DNA from: Nymphaea colorata
Lineage: Eukaryota; Streptophyta; Magnoliopsida; Nymphaeales; Nymphaeaceae
DNA: 64,000 bases
Direction of reading: 5' to 3'
Assembly (NCBI RefSeq): GCF_008831285.2
Contig: NC_045141.1
Span: 13,810,106-13,874,105, forward strand
Each line of letters starts with the position of its first letter. The first letter of the stretch is position 1. Below, piece after piece: positions 1 through 11,759 of the stretch. A program made the position numbers and the translations under genes. Under the pieces are notes generated by a model, which had not been told where the DNA came from, ran no database searches, and worked only from the letters and a program-made list of their open reading frames with translations.

Positions 1-2
1 TA

Positions 3-394
3 ATGACCTTTGATCTGCCCTCCTTGGATGTGTTGTGTAACACCCTCTTACGAGAAGAAAAAAGGATTAAGATTATGAAGACCGGTTGACACTATTGATA
101 CTAAAACCAACAGTGAAAATATTGAAAAAGTTGGTTTTAATGCCTTGGTCAGGAAAAATTGGAGGCTCAGCAGTCTTTCAGAAAGAGAGGCAAATGATCA
201 ATGTGCACATACTGCAAAAAAGAAGGGCATATTTGAGAAAAATGCTGGAATTTACACGGAAAGCCTACCAACAAGGGAAATCCTCTAAAGCGCAGTATAA
301 GCTGCAGGCCCAACTGGTTCAGTCCAACGAAGATGAGGTTACTCTTGCTACTATTGCAAAGATGATTAAAGATTTGATTGGCTAGAAACACACC
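3..394 (+). pseudogene. copia gag C-terminal remnant with zinc knuckle
   Basis: The first codons (3-88) read like the end of a copia gag domain, with a leucine-rich LLREEKRI segment, and end in TGA. Further on, a CX2CX4HX4C zinc knuckle is encoded at 204-245 (CTYCKKEGHI, then a stop, then EKC). The knuckle binds the element RNA in functional copies. Here a TGA at 234-236 sits inside the motif. The open frame running through the same bases (86-385) is a different frame and does not encode the knuckle. Confidence 0.7.
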
Positions 395-397
395 TAC

Positions 398-715
398 ATG
401 GTAACAGCTGCATCAGCGCTCACTTCACCCATGAATCAGCCAGGTATGAACTCAAACCGCTCTCTTACTAGAAAATACTCTTGGATCATGGATTCTAGCA
501 CATGTGAATATATGTCATGTTTCATAAATAACTTGAAAGGTATAGAAAATAAAAGTGAAAATAGAACTGTCACTATAGCTGATGGCACCTCTATTAAAAT
601 TATTGGAGTTGGGAAAACAAATCTTTTTGAAAAGGAATTGAAGAATCTTTATATGCACAATCCAACATCCAATCTTCTTTCGTCTCTAAGATTACACATT
701 ATCTAAATTGCAATG
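398..715 (+). pseudogene. copia aspartic protease, degenerate
   Basis: The frame contains WIMDSSTCEYMS, which aligns with the WILDSGAS(x)HM active-site region of copia proteases. The catalytic D is kept but the essential G is replaced (DSG to DSS), so the enzyme would be inactive. The following ADGTSIKIIGVG segment and the leucine-rich end match the second half of this domain. The frame ends at TAA near 706. It lies directly upstream of the integrase region, as expected for copia. Confidence 0.75.
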
Positions 716-765
716 TTATTTTTTCTCCCATCAATGTAATCTTTCAGGATAGACTGACGAAGAGG

Positions 766-1689
766 ATGATTGGTGAAGGAAAAGAAGTGAACGGAGTGTA
801 TGTGATTAGTCAAAATAATGATGTTACTACGATTGCTAGCTCGGGATTTAATTCTCCCTTATGGCATTGCAGGCTTGGCCATCCGTTCACTAGAGTCCTG
901 TTTCTAATATTTCCTCATGAAGTATTTGACTTAGATGTGTGTGAAATTTGTCAATATGCAAAAAAGACTAGCCCTTCTTTTGGTTTGTCTGAAACTATTG
1001 CTAGTAAACCATTTAAACTGGTACATGCTGATATTTGGGGTCCTGTCCCAGTAGCCTCTTATAATGGTTTTAAATATTATTTATCTTTTATTGATGAATT
1101 CTCTAAGGTAACTTGGTTATATCTTCTTAATTTCAAGGATCAAGTTCTTGAAAAATATGTGATTCACTATAATATGTTGAACATTCAATACAATGTTTGT
1201 ATTAAGACCCTGAGAACCGACAATGGGACTGAGTTTAAAAATAGGTTTTTTGAAAATTTTGAGAATACGAGTGGCACGATGCATCAATATTCATGTGTAA
1301 AAACTCTGCAACAGAATGGAGTAGTCGAGAGGAAAAATCATCATATTCTTGAAATTACTCGTTCCTTACTTTTTCGGTCTTGTATGCCTAAACAATTTTA
1401 GAGCAAGGCGATTATGACGGCTTGCTATCTAATTAACCGAACTCCTAGCTTCAGACTAAGAGGAAAATCACCTGTTCACCTCTTTACTGAGCGAAAGATC
1501 AATATCAAACACTTGAAGTTGTTTGGTAGCATCATGTATGTTATGATCGACAAAACTAAACGCAACAAACTTAGTTTGAAAGCTTACAAATGTGTGTTTA
1601 TGGGATATTCAGTCAATAAAAAGGGCTATAGATGCTACAACCCTCATGACCAGTGTATGTATATCTCTAGGGATGTCAAATTTCACTAA
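766..1689 (+). pseudogene. copia integrase, degenerate
   Basis: The N-terminal zinc-binding region is visible as WHCRLGHP followed by CEICQYAKK. The catalytic core follows: D in HADIWGPVP, D in TDNGTEF and E in VVERKNH, so all three DDE residues are readable. A TAG at 1399-1401 interrupts the core where copia elements usually have a tryptophan. The next frame (1414-1689) continues with TACYLINRTPS, the CVFMGY motif and YISRDVKF, typical of the copia integrase C-terminal part, then ends in TAA. Confidence 0.85.
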
Positions 1690-2775
1690 TCGATGCCGTA
1701 TTTTAAAAACCACCATCATCAAGAAAGACGACAGGAGGAGACTACCTTACCAAATATTTGCATATATGATGATTTAGTCGTCATTTCTACAAACCAAGGA
1801 TATCTTAATGAACAAGAAGAAACTCAAGTGCAAACCTTGATCGAAAACATGGGAGCTCATGAAGTTGAAGTTGAAGTTGAAGGTAACACAACTGAAGTCC
1901 CCGAGCCTAAAAGATCACAAAGAGTCATTCAAGCACCTAGGCACTTGAAAGATTATGCCACATACAAGGTGGTTATGCATCCTATCGAAAAATGTGTGAC
2001 GTTCAAAAATTTTTCCGACAAACACTTTGCTTTTTTGGCCACCATAGAAAGAGAGGTAGAACCAAGATCATATGAGGAGGCCAAAGATAATCCTATTCAG
2101 ATCAAAGCTATGTAGGAAGAGCTTGATGTCCTAAACAAAAATCAAACATGGGAAGTTACTCAATTGCCTGAAGGAAAACACGTAGTTGGCTGCAGATGGG
2201 TTCTTAAAATCAAATACAACAGTAATGATACAGTGGAGAGATACAAGGTCAGGCTCGTTGCAAAAGGCTACAATCAAACACAAGGATTGAATTACGATGA
2301 AACTTTTGCCCCGGTAGTCAAGATGAATATTGTTCGAATATTGCTCTCGATCTCTTGCAGTTATGGTTGGCCACTATTTCAATTAGATGTAAAAAATGCT
2401 TTTTTGTAGGAAAACTTACAAGAAAAAGTATATGTGAAACTACCTCCTGGATGGTCTCAAGGGAACTTTACATCAGTGTGCAAGCTACCAAAATCGATAC
2501 ACAGACTTAAACAATCTCCTTAATTGTGGCTCTTGAAATTGAGCAAAGCTCTTGAACAATATGGATTCTACAGGAGCAAAGTCGACAACTCTTTGTTTAT
2601 CTGTAAGAAAGCAAATAATATTACTTTGGTGTTTATCTATATAGATGACATAATTATCACTGGAAGCAACAGTCTCAAAATCGAGGAGACGAAAGAATTG
2701 CTTCAGAAAACCTTTGACATAAAGGATTTGGGAAGGTTAAAATATTTTCTAGGGATAGAGATTGTCCGTTGAGGA
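1690..2775 (+). pseudogene. copia reverse transcriptase, degenerate
   Basis: After an acidic linker ending in EPKRSQRVIQAPRHLKDY, the reverse transcriptase reads [38 protein letters not shown] and the catalytic YIDD (usual copia form YVDD), then RLKYFLGIEIVR. In-frame stops are at 2113-2115, 2407-2409, 2521-2523 and 2770-2772. Domain order and spacing are otherwise normal. It would have copied element RNA into DNA. Confidence 0.9.
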
Positions 2776-3583
2776 AAGGATTGTTCGTTACATAGAATAT
2801 ATGTCACAGATCTACTCAAAGAAACTGGAAAACTTGGATGTTGTCCTGCAGATACATCGGTGCTTATCAACCACAAAGAAGATAATACCGAGAGACATGA
2901 GACCCCAGAAATTTCAAGATATCAACGATGGTGGGGAAACTTATATATCTCACAGTTACAAGACCCGACATCACCTTTGCAGTAAATCTTATTAGTCTAC
3001 ATATGCATGATCCAACTCAAAAACATTGGGATATGGTTGAACAGATTCTCAAATATTTTGAAAAAGTCTTTGGCCAATGATTAATATATAAACAAAATGG
3101 CCATGTCAACATTCAAGCATATTCTGATGCAGATTGGGGAGGAAGCATGGATCGAAAATCCACTACTAGATATTGTATTTACGTAGATGATAACCTAGTA
3201 TTTTGGCAAAGTAAGAAACAATGAGTCACTTCTAGGACCAGTGTAGAAGGAGAGTACAGGGTGATAGCCACTACAGCTAGTGAAATTATTTGGATTTGTA
3301 CCATGTTATCTGAAATGGGCATAGAATTCAATTCTCCCACACCAATGCATTGTGATAATCAAGCTGCCATGCACGTCGTAGCAAATGCTTTGTTTCATGA
3401 ACGAACAAAACATATAGAAATTGACTATCACTTCATACGATAAAATGTTCAGAATGGTGAAATCAATATTCCCTTCACACCGAGCTCAAAACAACTTACA
3501 GATGGATTAACAAAAACAATATCAAGAAAGGAGTTACATGATGCCATTAACAAGTGGGGCTGCCATGACTTGTATGCCCCACT
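2776..3583 (+). pseudogene. copia connection and RNase H domain, degenerate
   Basis: Frames in this stretch read DLLKETGKLGC, then HDPTQKHWDMVEQILKYF, then AYSDADWGG (first catalytic D of RNase H), SVEGEYRVIATTASEIIW (catalytic E), MHCDNQAAMHV (catalytic D) and ERTKHIEIDYHFIR. At least one frameshift near 2945-2995 and stops near 3078, 3223 and 3441 break it. The last codons (LTDGLTK) are the usual copia C-terminus. Confidence 0.85.
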
Positions 3584-3593
3584 TGAAGGGGAG
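3584..3593 (+). other. polypurine tract of the copia element
   Basis: TGAAGGGGAG sits directly before a TG dinucleotide that starts the presumed 3' LTR at 3594. This is the usual place for the plus-strand primer. Confidence 0.6.
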
Positions 3594-3940
3594 TGATGAG
3601 AAGACCCGTTACAACATCACGCAAGCATTTGTCAAGTATTCTTACCTTATTGATTTTGCTCTTGTTACCATTCACGCTTTGTATGGCCGCTAATGGAACG
3701 TTGAGAAAAATTCCTTCCTCATAAATCTTTCCTCAACAACTACATATTCTTTGTAAGTCTGGCAAATGTGTAATGAGAAAACAAAGCAAGACTGTGTGAT
3801 GTTATTGCCATGGATGTAGGATTTACAAATCCAAACCACATAAATTCGTGTGTGCACTCTCCTCTTTTCTCTTTCTCTCAAAAATTATCACTCTCTCTCT
3901 CTCTCTCTCTTTTGCCCTCTTACTCTCACTCTCTCATGCA
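3594..3940 (+). repeat. copia 3' LTR (left edge clear, right edge uncertain)
   Basis: The segment starts TGATGAGAAGACC right after the polypurine tract. The second LTR is outside the window, so the right edge cannot be set. It may end in or near the (CT)n tract at about 3890-3912. Confidence 0.4.
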
Positions 3941-4468
3941 TGCATGGAAGCATACATAGGTGTACCGTTCCCCACCCAGTTGGGTGGTAGCTCGGGTTGG
4001 ATCAAGGAGAAAGGGGAGAGGTGGTATCCCCCACCCTCAAGGCTTTTCGTTGCCTCTTACGTGTGCCAACAAAACGAAAGTAAAGTTAAGATAGACAAAA
4101 CACCACATGCTATCATGTTTGTTGGCTCCATTCTTGGGCAACGAGCTCATCTTCCATCCTCATGTAAGACTTCACCATATAGGGCTTCTTCAATATCTCT
4201 ACGTTTAGCCATGGGCTTGGACTCGACACTATTCTATTTTTTTACCTCTTTGTTCATTTGGCTAAAGGCTCTCCATCTTTCTCTATTTCTTCTTTTGATA
4301 AAATTTGGCTTCTCCAAATTGCACAAACTCCTTCACCCTTGTGGCAAGCCAATGCTCTTGTGCTCCATGCCCTTCAAAGCTCTCTGGCATTCTTTATCTT
4401 GTTCTCTTCTTTTCTTCTTTAACCTGACAAAGGGATTTTTTGGTCGAGCAAAACCGCATGCTTCCTAG
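3848..4468 (+). other. 206-codon open frame, unrecognised, probably not a gene
   Basis: Long open frame of leucine/serine-rich, low-complexity composition. It begins inside the LTR and crosses a (CT)n microsatellite that yields LSLSLS. No domain is recognised, no splice or promoter signal stands out, and hydrophobic runs come mainly from TTT/CTT-rich DNA. A spurious frame is the best reading; a decayed membrane protein cannot be excluded. Confidence 0.15.
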
Positions 4469-4679
4469 GTACTCTGATTATCATTGCGACCTTGCCTTCT
4501 TTTTACAACTTTAGAAAGCACTGAAAAAACTGACATGCTTTGACTTTCCATATATATTCAGAACTACCATATCTTTTATCATCCTTCAATCAGGAGTCCT
4601 CATTACCATGCTGAACTACCCACCTTCCTTGCTGTTCTTTTTTCATTATCATGCTTATTTAGCAAATTAATTTTGTCGT
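4469..4679. other. no feature recognised
   Basis: AT-rich unique-looking DNA between the first copia element and the left end of the second one. On the minus strand it may continue copia sequence beyond the pre-integrase region, but no motif can be read. Confidence 0.4.
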
Positions 4680-6330
4680 GCTTCAGGTGGTCATTAATCT
4701 TTACTTAGTTGTGGCTGCACCCCATATGGTACTTCCTTTTAATGTGTAAAGTTGCCTTTTTTTCCCCTTTTCATAACGACTAATGTTCTTTTGAAACTTT
4801 AATAGAATCATTCGACATTTTGTACTTCCATCCAGCAACATCTAAGAACCCTAGAGGTACAAATTAAAATTTTCATCAAGTTTAGAACATGTCGTACTTT
4901 ATCGAGCTTCCTCACTACTCCATCAAACATCATAACTTTTATGGTTCATAAACCAATAACTTTAAACTTCACCATTGTTACCTAAGAGGGCAGTTTCTCC
5001 CAATGTTTTACAACCCAGTGACTCAGGACTGATTAGACTGTTCTCAATTCGTGATTGGGCAGGTCAATCTGGTAACCTGGACTGGGTTATGTTAATTTCT
5101 TTTGTCCAAAAAAATATATAACTTGTCATTTAAGCATAAAAAAAATTGTAAAATGGCTTATTTTCACTTATATGAATAAAAAAAGCCAAACTAACATCAA
5201 GTGAAATCACAACTTAGTTCATCCTCCATGAATTGTAACAATTTGACACGTCCAATGCAAAAACATTAAGAAAACTCAAATATTGCTTGATTTTGAACAA
5301 ACTGAACTTGTACGTTTAATAAAATAACAAATCAAACTTATATCTTATACCTTCTGGGAACAAATAGAACTTATATCTTAACATGTATCAGCTATAGAAA
5401 GCAGAAAAATATTGAAAATAAAGTAAAATGAGTCAACCTAGGTTGACTCACTAAGGGGCTGAGACGAGCCGAGTCGCCCGAGTTACTAGGTTGACTCGGC
5501 GAGTTTATAAACTTTGATTTATCCACCACATGGATTATAGAAATCAAACCATTCTCGGTGTGGCCACATATGATGTGATGCATTCAAGTCCAAAATCCAG
5601 CAATCCATTACAGGTAGAGATCCATGATATGCTACATGCAAATACTCATCTTCATTTATGTGACTAGTCCAATCCGTTCTTCTTTTCTGCAATCTTACCA
5701 ATTGAAGAAGAAAATCATGATGAGTAACTTCTTTTGACTCTTTCAACCCTCTAGGCCCTTCTTTGATGCTTTAAAAAATTTCAGTTACACCTTTTCTCAT
5801 GACAATAAAAACACTACAGCTCACTAAAGTCTTTCTTAAGTCCTCTTGACTTAAATTGATAATCATCTCTAGAAAATTTTTTCCTTTATTTTTGTTACAG
5901 CATCTTTCCTCCTCACAAGTCTATTGGCTTGAACTTTCACTTGCATCATAGCTCTTCATGTTCCTTCCATATGACAAAGGCCCACTAGTTACCTCTTCTA
6001 GCCTGAGTGTCCCTTTTCCAAAGAACATCATGGTTTCTAGATGATCACATGAACTATGTAATGTTCCAATTATCAAAAGCGTCATCTTCTTTCATCATCT
6101 ATCTTCTCACCCATACTCAAAAGGTGAGAAATAAACGTATTAAATTCATTAAAATGCGCAAGAATATTTCCTCTCTTTCATGCGAAGGCAACAAAGAGGT
6201 CATTTTAAATTGAGCTTGTGGATGAGTTACCCATATACTTGTCGATGACCTCGTTCTCCACGAGTTGCTGGATCCCACTTGCAGCATTTGCATGCATTAT
6301 ATTTCGCTGATTGTCTATTGTCCTTTCGTT
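4680..6330 (-). mobile_element. second Ty1/copia remnant, reverse strand, interrupted
   Basis: Read on the minus strand from high to low coordinates. At 6097-6200 a gag segment is similar to the HFNEFNTFISHLL region of copia gag. At 5932-6083 there is gag with RLEEVTSG. A damaged zinc knuckle beginning CFYCHEK lies at 5802-5813. At 5520-5640 is a protease segment WILDLNASHHMW. After the nested element, 4680-5000 reads LLGNNGEV, MFDGVVRKLDKVRHV and LYTLKGSTIWGAA, the usual protease to pre-integrase sequence. Each piece is in a different frame with stops, so it is an old fragment. The rest of pol is absent. Confidence 0.8.
5001..5516. mobile_element. 516-bp hAT-like element nested in copia remnant
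   Basis: It splits the copia protease reading between the FYNPCGG and LLGNNG segments. The ends are inverted: CAATGTTTTACAA on the left, and the complement of the right end begins CAAAGTTTATAA. The flanks are GTTTCTCC (4993-5000) and ATTTATCC (5517-5524), 6 of 8 identical, as for an aged 8-bp target duplication. Subterminal DNA is rich in GACTCGG-type repeats. No coding capacity. Confidence 0.7.
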
Positions 6331-6816
6331 GCTCTTTTCTTTGTTAAACACCAAATTTGTCTCAAACCTAGTTGTTTTGAAAATTAAAAGTCAGAAACCA
6401 TCTTGTTTGTATAATCTGATGCCAGGGCTAGTAAAGAGAACATGGAGATGACAGGCAAATTGACATATCGTGTCTCTGTCTAATTAAGGTAAAAAATCCA
6501 TTAAGACAACATTTTGGCCACAATATAATATTACGAGTCACATTACCCACTTTTTAGCCTCACTTTCTGATGAAGGACTGCGGGGTGATAGGCTCCCGAC
6601 CTTTATTGAGAAAGAATAACATATATACAAGAAAGAATAGAGGGACGTTGTGCATCAAACCAGAAACATCAAACTCCTATAGTCATAACCCAGACTACTT
6701 CGAAAACAGGTAAAAACCAAAAGCATCTATCTAGATAAGATGGGTAACGCATCTTTAGCCCTCAATAGAACCAAGAAAGACACCTACCCATTTTCGTACT
6801 TGTTATCAGTCCCTCT
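6331..6816. other. no feature recognised
   Basis: Between the copia remnant and the start of duplicated unit 1. Minus-strand gag sequence may extend a little into it, but nothing can be supported. Confidence 0.4.
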
Positions 6817-6900
6817 GTGATTGAGGAAGAATTTACCTACCTCCTCACTTAGTACTTCATCTGAAAGCCTCATCTTCAATCGCCTTTATTTGATAGTTTT

Positions 6901-7654
6901 TCATCTTTCCGGCCACACCCTATCACCTTCAATTAAGGCCCTCATCCTACACTTCCAAGCGATATTGTTAGTCTTCACCTCCAGATCACCCACATCATCA
7001 TCCAATTGGAGAAGAGCCCATTGAAGAATACCAAATTCTGCACGATCCTGACCGTCCATTGCTAAGAGAACTTTCGAAAACACTTCTTGGCCTCTTATTG
7101 ACAAGTGCCTGACGACAAAGAGAGATTTATTCATCTTCCCCACCCCAATCGATACCCTGTGGAGTGAGTCTGCTATTGTAGACTGAAGGTGTCCACTCCA
7201 CATGTCATACTAGTGGATTAGAGATTTCTCAATCTCACGAACCAGCAAGAACGAGCTGGAGCTTGTGTTTTCCATATCATCGTTCTCCAGCCATCTTCAT
7301 TTCCTCTCCTACAAGACTCCCAAATATCCACCGCTTTGAGATTCCTCACCACACCAGCCCTCCAGCCTAATTTGTCCTCCACATCAGTTAACTGAACATT
7401 TTTTAGCCTGTCCTCCACACCCACCCCATCACCCTGCTGTACCTGTACTTCTTTGTTGCTTCAGCAAGACTCATGTTTATGTCTATCCAAATAACAGCAC
7501 ATTGCTCCCATGATAGGCCATTGACCAAGATATTCCCACTCGAGTTATCAACCCAAAATTCATAATCAATCTTTAGCCTACCTGCCAACAAACTTTGCTC
7601 TTTATAAGCTTTCAACCAAAACCCAAACTCATCCAGCTTCAAGAACCTTTCCAA
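6901..7654 (-). pseudogene. unidentified broken coding region
   Basis: Three minus-strand open frames follow each other at 7654-7403, 7424-7218 and 7203-6901, with overlaps or short gaps and frame changes. Their composition looks protein-like (mixed, tryptophan-containing, no simple repeats), for example a segment with FGFWLKAYKEQSLLAGRL. Together they would make about 250 residues. I do not recognise a family; a remnant of a plant mobile-element or host protein is possible. The equivalent place in unit 3 (35400-35425) lacks this block, so it was inserted into unit 1 or lost from the other. Confidence 0.35.
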
Positions 7655-7953
7655 GGTTTTATGACAGTCTACGCGACATATATCTACTCAAAAACCAGCT
7701 CCATACGCTTAGGGATCCAGCCCACTCCTCCATCTAACATGGGTCATCCATTTGAATGGCCACTCTAGTTCCTTGAGTCACAAAACCATTTAACAAGGGT
7801 TGGTCATTTGAAATAGGTAGAGATAGTTGAGGAAACACCGAGACTAATGTTAGATGACAAAATGTTCATTACCTTTTCTCCATGTTTTTCTTTTAACGAA
7901 ATGTTCGTTAAAACAAATGACTTTGGTTAGATGGTTGGACAACTTAAAAAATC

Positions 7954-8048
<95 letters not shown>
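7954..8048. repeat. (CA)n(TA)n microsatellite
   Basis: About 25 bp of CA repeats followed by about 70 bp of TA repeats. The reading frames through it (YIYIYI) are artefacts. Confidence 0.95.
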
Positions 8049-8052
<4 letters not shown>

Positions 8053-8459
8053 ACTGATTGTTTATTTGGATGGCCTTAATGGTGTTTGTGTTTTTCCTTC
8101 CATTTCATTTTTCAGCCCTTTATCTCTTCGTGATTATCTATACCTGTGTTATTAGAGGTGCACCACCCACCCAAGCGCTTGAGCATGCGCCTGCACACTC
8201 ATCAGGTCAGGTGAGTAATTTTCTAAGTTAGTTAAAAATTAAATATTTAATTTTTTTAAAATAAATCTGAAATATATAAGGGTTTTTGTCAAAACCACGT
8301 ACTCAAGGCTGTCCAAGTCTTTCATTTCAGAATTCCTTTTGATGTGCTGGGCCCGTGTGTATAATGAGTGACTGCTAGATGTGGAACCTACTACCAATAT
8401 GCACATTTTTTCATGCTCAAACATTTCATATGCATGTGTGTTAGATAAAAAATAGGTAT

Positions 8460-8800
8460 GAACTGATAAATAAGTATGAGATAATGTTTTTAAAATAACA
8501 AAAGATTTATGAAATAATAAGATAACGAACAAACAGATGTATGAGATAATGTTAAATATAAGTATGAGAAAACAAAAGATTTATGAGATAGTGAGATAAC
8601 AAATGAATGTATAAAATAACACTAAACATAATATAAAATGATGTTTATGAGATAATAAAATATTTATGAGATAATTGGATGAATGTATGAGATACCGTAA
8701 ACATAAATATGATATAATGGTTATGAGATAATAAAATATTTATGATATAATGAAATAACGTTATGCATAACATGACAAAAAATATTTGTCATAATGATTT
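8460..8800. repeat. degenerate ATGAGATAA-type short repeats, unit 1
   Basis: Words such as TATGAGATAATG and TTATGAGATAATAAA recur irregularly. The same block occurs in unit 3 at 35810-36110, so it predates the duplication. Confidence 0.7.
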
Positions 8801-10323
8801 CTATATACAAACTATTAAATTTTACTTTATCAAATCTCTAAATCTTCTTTTTGTAGTTTCCTTTTTTTCTTTGCAAAAAGTTTATTTTTGTATTAATCAT
8901 GAGTATTAGTTTTTGTCATTATTAAAATGAAATATGAAATTTCATGCACAACACAGGGACGGCATATATAACAAGCTTCACATCATCTTCCGCTTCTCTA
9001 TGCCAAAGCTACCCAAGTCCACCATCATAACATTCAACGCAGATCACAGCCAACCAGCGCAGAACAACCGGTTTCTAGAACTCTCTTTTTTCCTCCACCT
9101 CTTGAACACCATTGATATCTTAGAGCAGGTACCATGTCTCTGTCTTTCGTTGCCTTGTAAAGAATCCCGTTCTCTCTTCCTAGCCCTATGGATCATCATT
9201 TCCAACCACCACCGGTCAACAGGTTTGACTTTTTTCTGTTTCTCTCATGTTCCTAGAAGTAACATCTTCTCCTTGATTTGAAGAACGTCATCAAAACATG
9301 AAACAAATGCAAAGTTTGTATTATTTTATTTGGGGAAATGTCATGAAAATGTTGAGCGATTGCAAAATTTGATGCATTATCATATCATGGTTGTTCACTC
9401 TTCCGAGCTCAATGTTCACATTAGCCTACATATTTTGAAGTAAATTTTTAATCTATATCCTTCACATCCTAATCTGCTATCAGAACTCCTCATATTTTTT
9501 TGTTGGATAGAATTCTCTTTATACTTCCATCATTGTGAGTAGCAACACCTAATTTTATCTATTATTCCAGTCTCTTCTAATTCAATTTACTGTAGTATTT
9601 GTGAACAAGTCGGTCGAATCCTTAAAAAAATAAGAAAAAGGACAAGGGAGAGCAAGAGAAAAGGGATTACCACACATTGCTTCTTTATCTAAAAGTTATT
9701 TTGCTTTTTTTAATTTTTGACATTATTTTATGAATATTATATATTTATAAAGATATTTTTTGTCCTGATACTTATGCATCATTACGCCTCGTTTCATAGA
9801 CTTAGTGCAGCCTTCGCTTCATTACACCCTCTCTCAAGTTGACCCTTCTCCTATCCTGCTGTTGAGTCTGGCAGCCCTCCAATGGCTGTTGCACTCCTCT
9901 TGCCACAAGAATGCTTGTTAGATGAGGATGGTGGTGATCAAAGAGCATTGGACTACAGGTCGGGTTAGGGAAAGGGCGCACTCCCTTAGGGAAAGGGCGC
10001 ACTCCCTTCTCCATTGTCTCTCCTCTTCCCCTCCATCTGTACTAAAATCCATGGCATCATCCGCTGTTCAACAAGAGCCGCCCTCTTTCCGCCACTAGCA
10101 GCTGCTAGCTAGAGGAGGGTGGCGGCTGTTGGGTTGTTGAATGAGGTTATGTAGTGGGCTGGTGGAGAACCATGAGGTTAAATTAAACTTATTTGGCTCT
10201 ACCTTCCCTGTGATGGTGTCCGGCCACCATTGGATGGGTGCCATTTTATTCTTGCCTATAACAAGAGGCCATCAGCCGTCGGAGGACTTGGATGTAGTCA
10301 TAAGAAAAGGTAGGGCCGAGAGT
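8801..10323. other. non-coding part of unit 1, conserved among units
   Basis: 8930-9300 matches 25815-26115 and 36295-36600. 9580-9770 matches 26450-26640. 9800-10320 matches 26690-27020 plus 28040-28200, and 21300-21690 in the partial unit. No gene is recognised. Confidence 0.7.
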
Positions 10324-10610
10324 TAGGGTGAGCATCAGGCTGGGTAATCGACTATACCAGGTACCTGCGTGACTTAAAGCTTGGGCTGGGCTCTAAAACT
10401 GAGCACTTGGTTGGGCCAGCTTAATAATTTTTTTAACAGTATTATTATATATAACTATGCATAGTTTGTTATAGTTAATTATATTTATATATTATTTTAT
10501 ATTATAAAATACATTTTTTATTATAATCATATTGGATTGAGCTTAGGGCGTGGGCAGACCGGCCCAAACCCATCTCTTTGTCCAGCTGACCTACCTGAAG
10601 CCCAACCTTA
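10324..10610. mobile_element. old hAT-like element, unit 1 copy
   Basis: Left end TAGGGTGAGCATCAGG and the complement of the right end TAAGGTTGGGCTTCAGG form imperfect inverted ends. Copies at the same relative place occur at 21707-21870 and 28202-28488, so the insertion predates the segment duplication. No target duplication is readable. Confidence 0.45.
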
Positions 10611-10709
10611 ATCAGGAGATGGGAGGAGGGAGAGAAAGGGAAGAAAAAAAGTGGTCCATCAAGGCTGCCTACTAAAAAGAGATATATTTATAAAGTCATT
10701 CTTCACACA

Positions 10710-10989
<280 letters not shown>

Positions 10990-11241
10990 TAAGACTGGGC
11001 GTCGGGCCGGGCCGGCCCGGTATGGGCTGGGTTTGGGCCGGGAAAATCAGGGCTCGGGCCTGACAGCCAGGCCCGGCCCGTTTAGGCCCGATAAGAGAAA
11101 AAAAATGTATTTTTAAAATTTTTTTTGTTTTAATAATATTTTATATTCTTAATAAATATATTTTATATTAAAAAAGTTATTTTATAATTAAAAAATATTT
11201 TTTAATTTAAATGGACCAGCCCGGCCCGATACCCACCCTTA
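10990..11241. mobile_element. hAT-like MITE, 252 bp, GGGCTGGGCA family
   Basis: Inverted ends TAAGACTGGGCGTCGGG and, on the complement, TAAGGGTGGGTATCGGG. The flanks carry a perfect 8-bp duplication TATAAACC at 10982-10989 and 11242-11249. GC-rich GGCCCGG subterminal repeats surround an AT-rich core. No coding capacity. Confidence 0.8.
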
Positions 11242-11249
11242 TATAAACC

Positions 11250-11400
11250 CAGGGGCGGAAGGAGGGGGGCACTAGGCCATCGCCCCACCCCAAGTAATTG
11301 AAAAAAAAAATTACATTACCAAAATAAAATTAGACAATTTTAGTTGTGTAATATACTTTTTAGATTTAGGTTTAGTTTGAAAATTCCTGCTCTGCCCCTG
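11250..11400. mobile_element. hAT-like MITE, 151 bp, CAGGGGCGGA family
   Basis: Inverted ends CAGGGGCGGA and, on the complement, CAGGGGCAGAG. It is flanked by TATAAACC at 11242-11249 and 11401-11408. The left copy of this word is shared with the neighbouring element, so both sit in one target. Confidence 0.75.
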
Positions 11401-11536
11401 TATAAACCGTTTAATTATACATCATAAACTGTCACCAATATATACTCATGTAAATGGCATTTTTTGGTGACATAATTTTAGTATTTATTCATCCAGCAAC
11501 ATTTGCTACACAAGAAAAAAATAAAACTCCCTTGAC

Positions 11537-11538
<2 letters not shown>

Positions 11539-11605
<67 letters not shown>
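11539..11605. repeat. (AT)n microsatellite
   Basis: About 67 bp of AT repeats. A short version is at the matching place in the partial unit (about 22090-22107). Confidence 0.9.
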
Positions 11606-11607
<2 letters not shown>

Positions 11608-11759
11608 AAAAAAGTGACGGAGGGAGAGAGAATAATTGGTACTTCCGAAGCCACTCAAAATGGAATGCTAAAATACTTTTTTTATATATGATCTAACCGC
11701 ATAGATATGATCTTAAAGATGTTTTGATTGAAACATATACTAAGTTAGTAATAAAAAAG

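Larger units (their letters stand above)
1..3940 (+). mobile_element. Ty1/copia LTR retrotransposon, 3' part, decayed
   Basis: Seen in order on the plus strand: gag tail with zinc knuckle, aspartic protease, integrase, reverse transcriptase, RNase H, a polypurine tract and the start of a 3' LTR. Integrase before reverse transcriptase is the copia order. The 5' LTR, primer site and most of gag lie before the window. The polyprotein is cut by many in-frame stops and several frameshifts, so the element is dead. The right border is uncertain because only one LTR is present; no target duplication can be tested. Confidence 0.9.
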
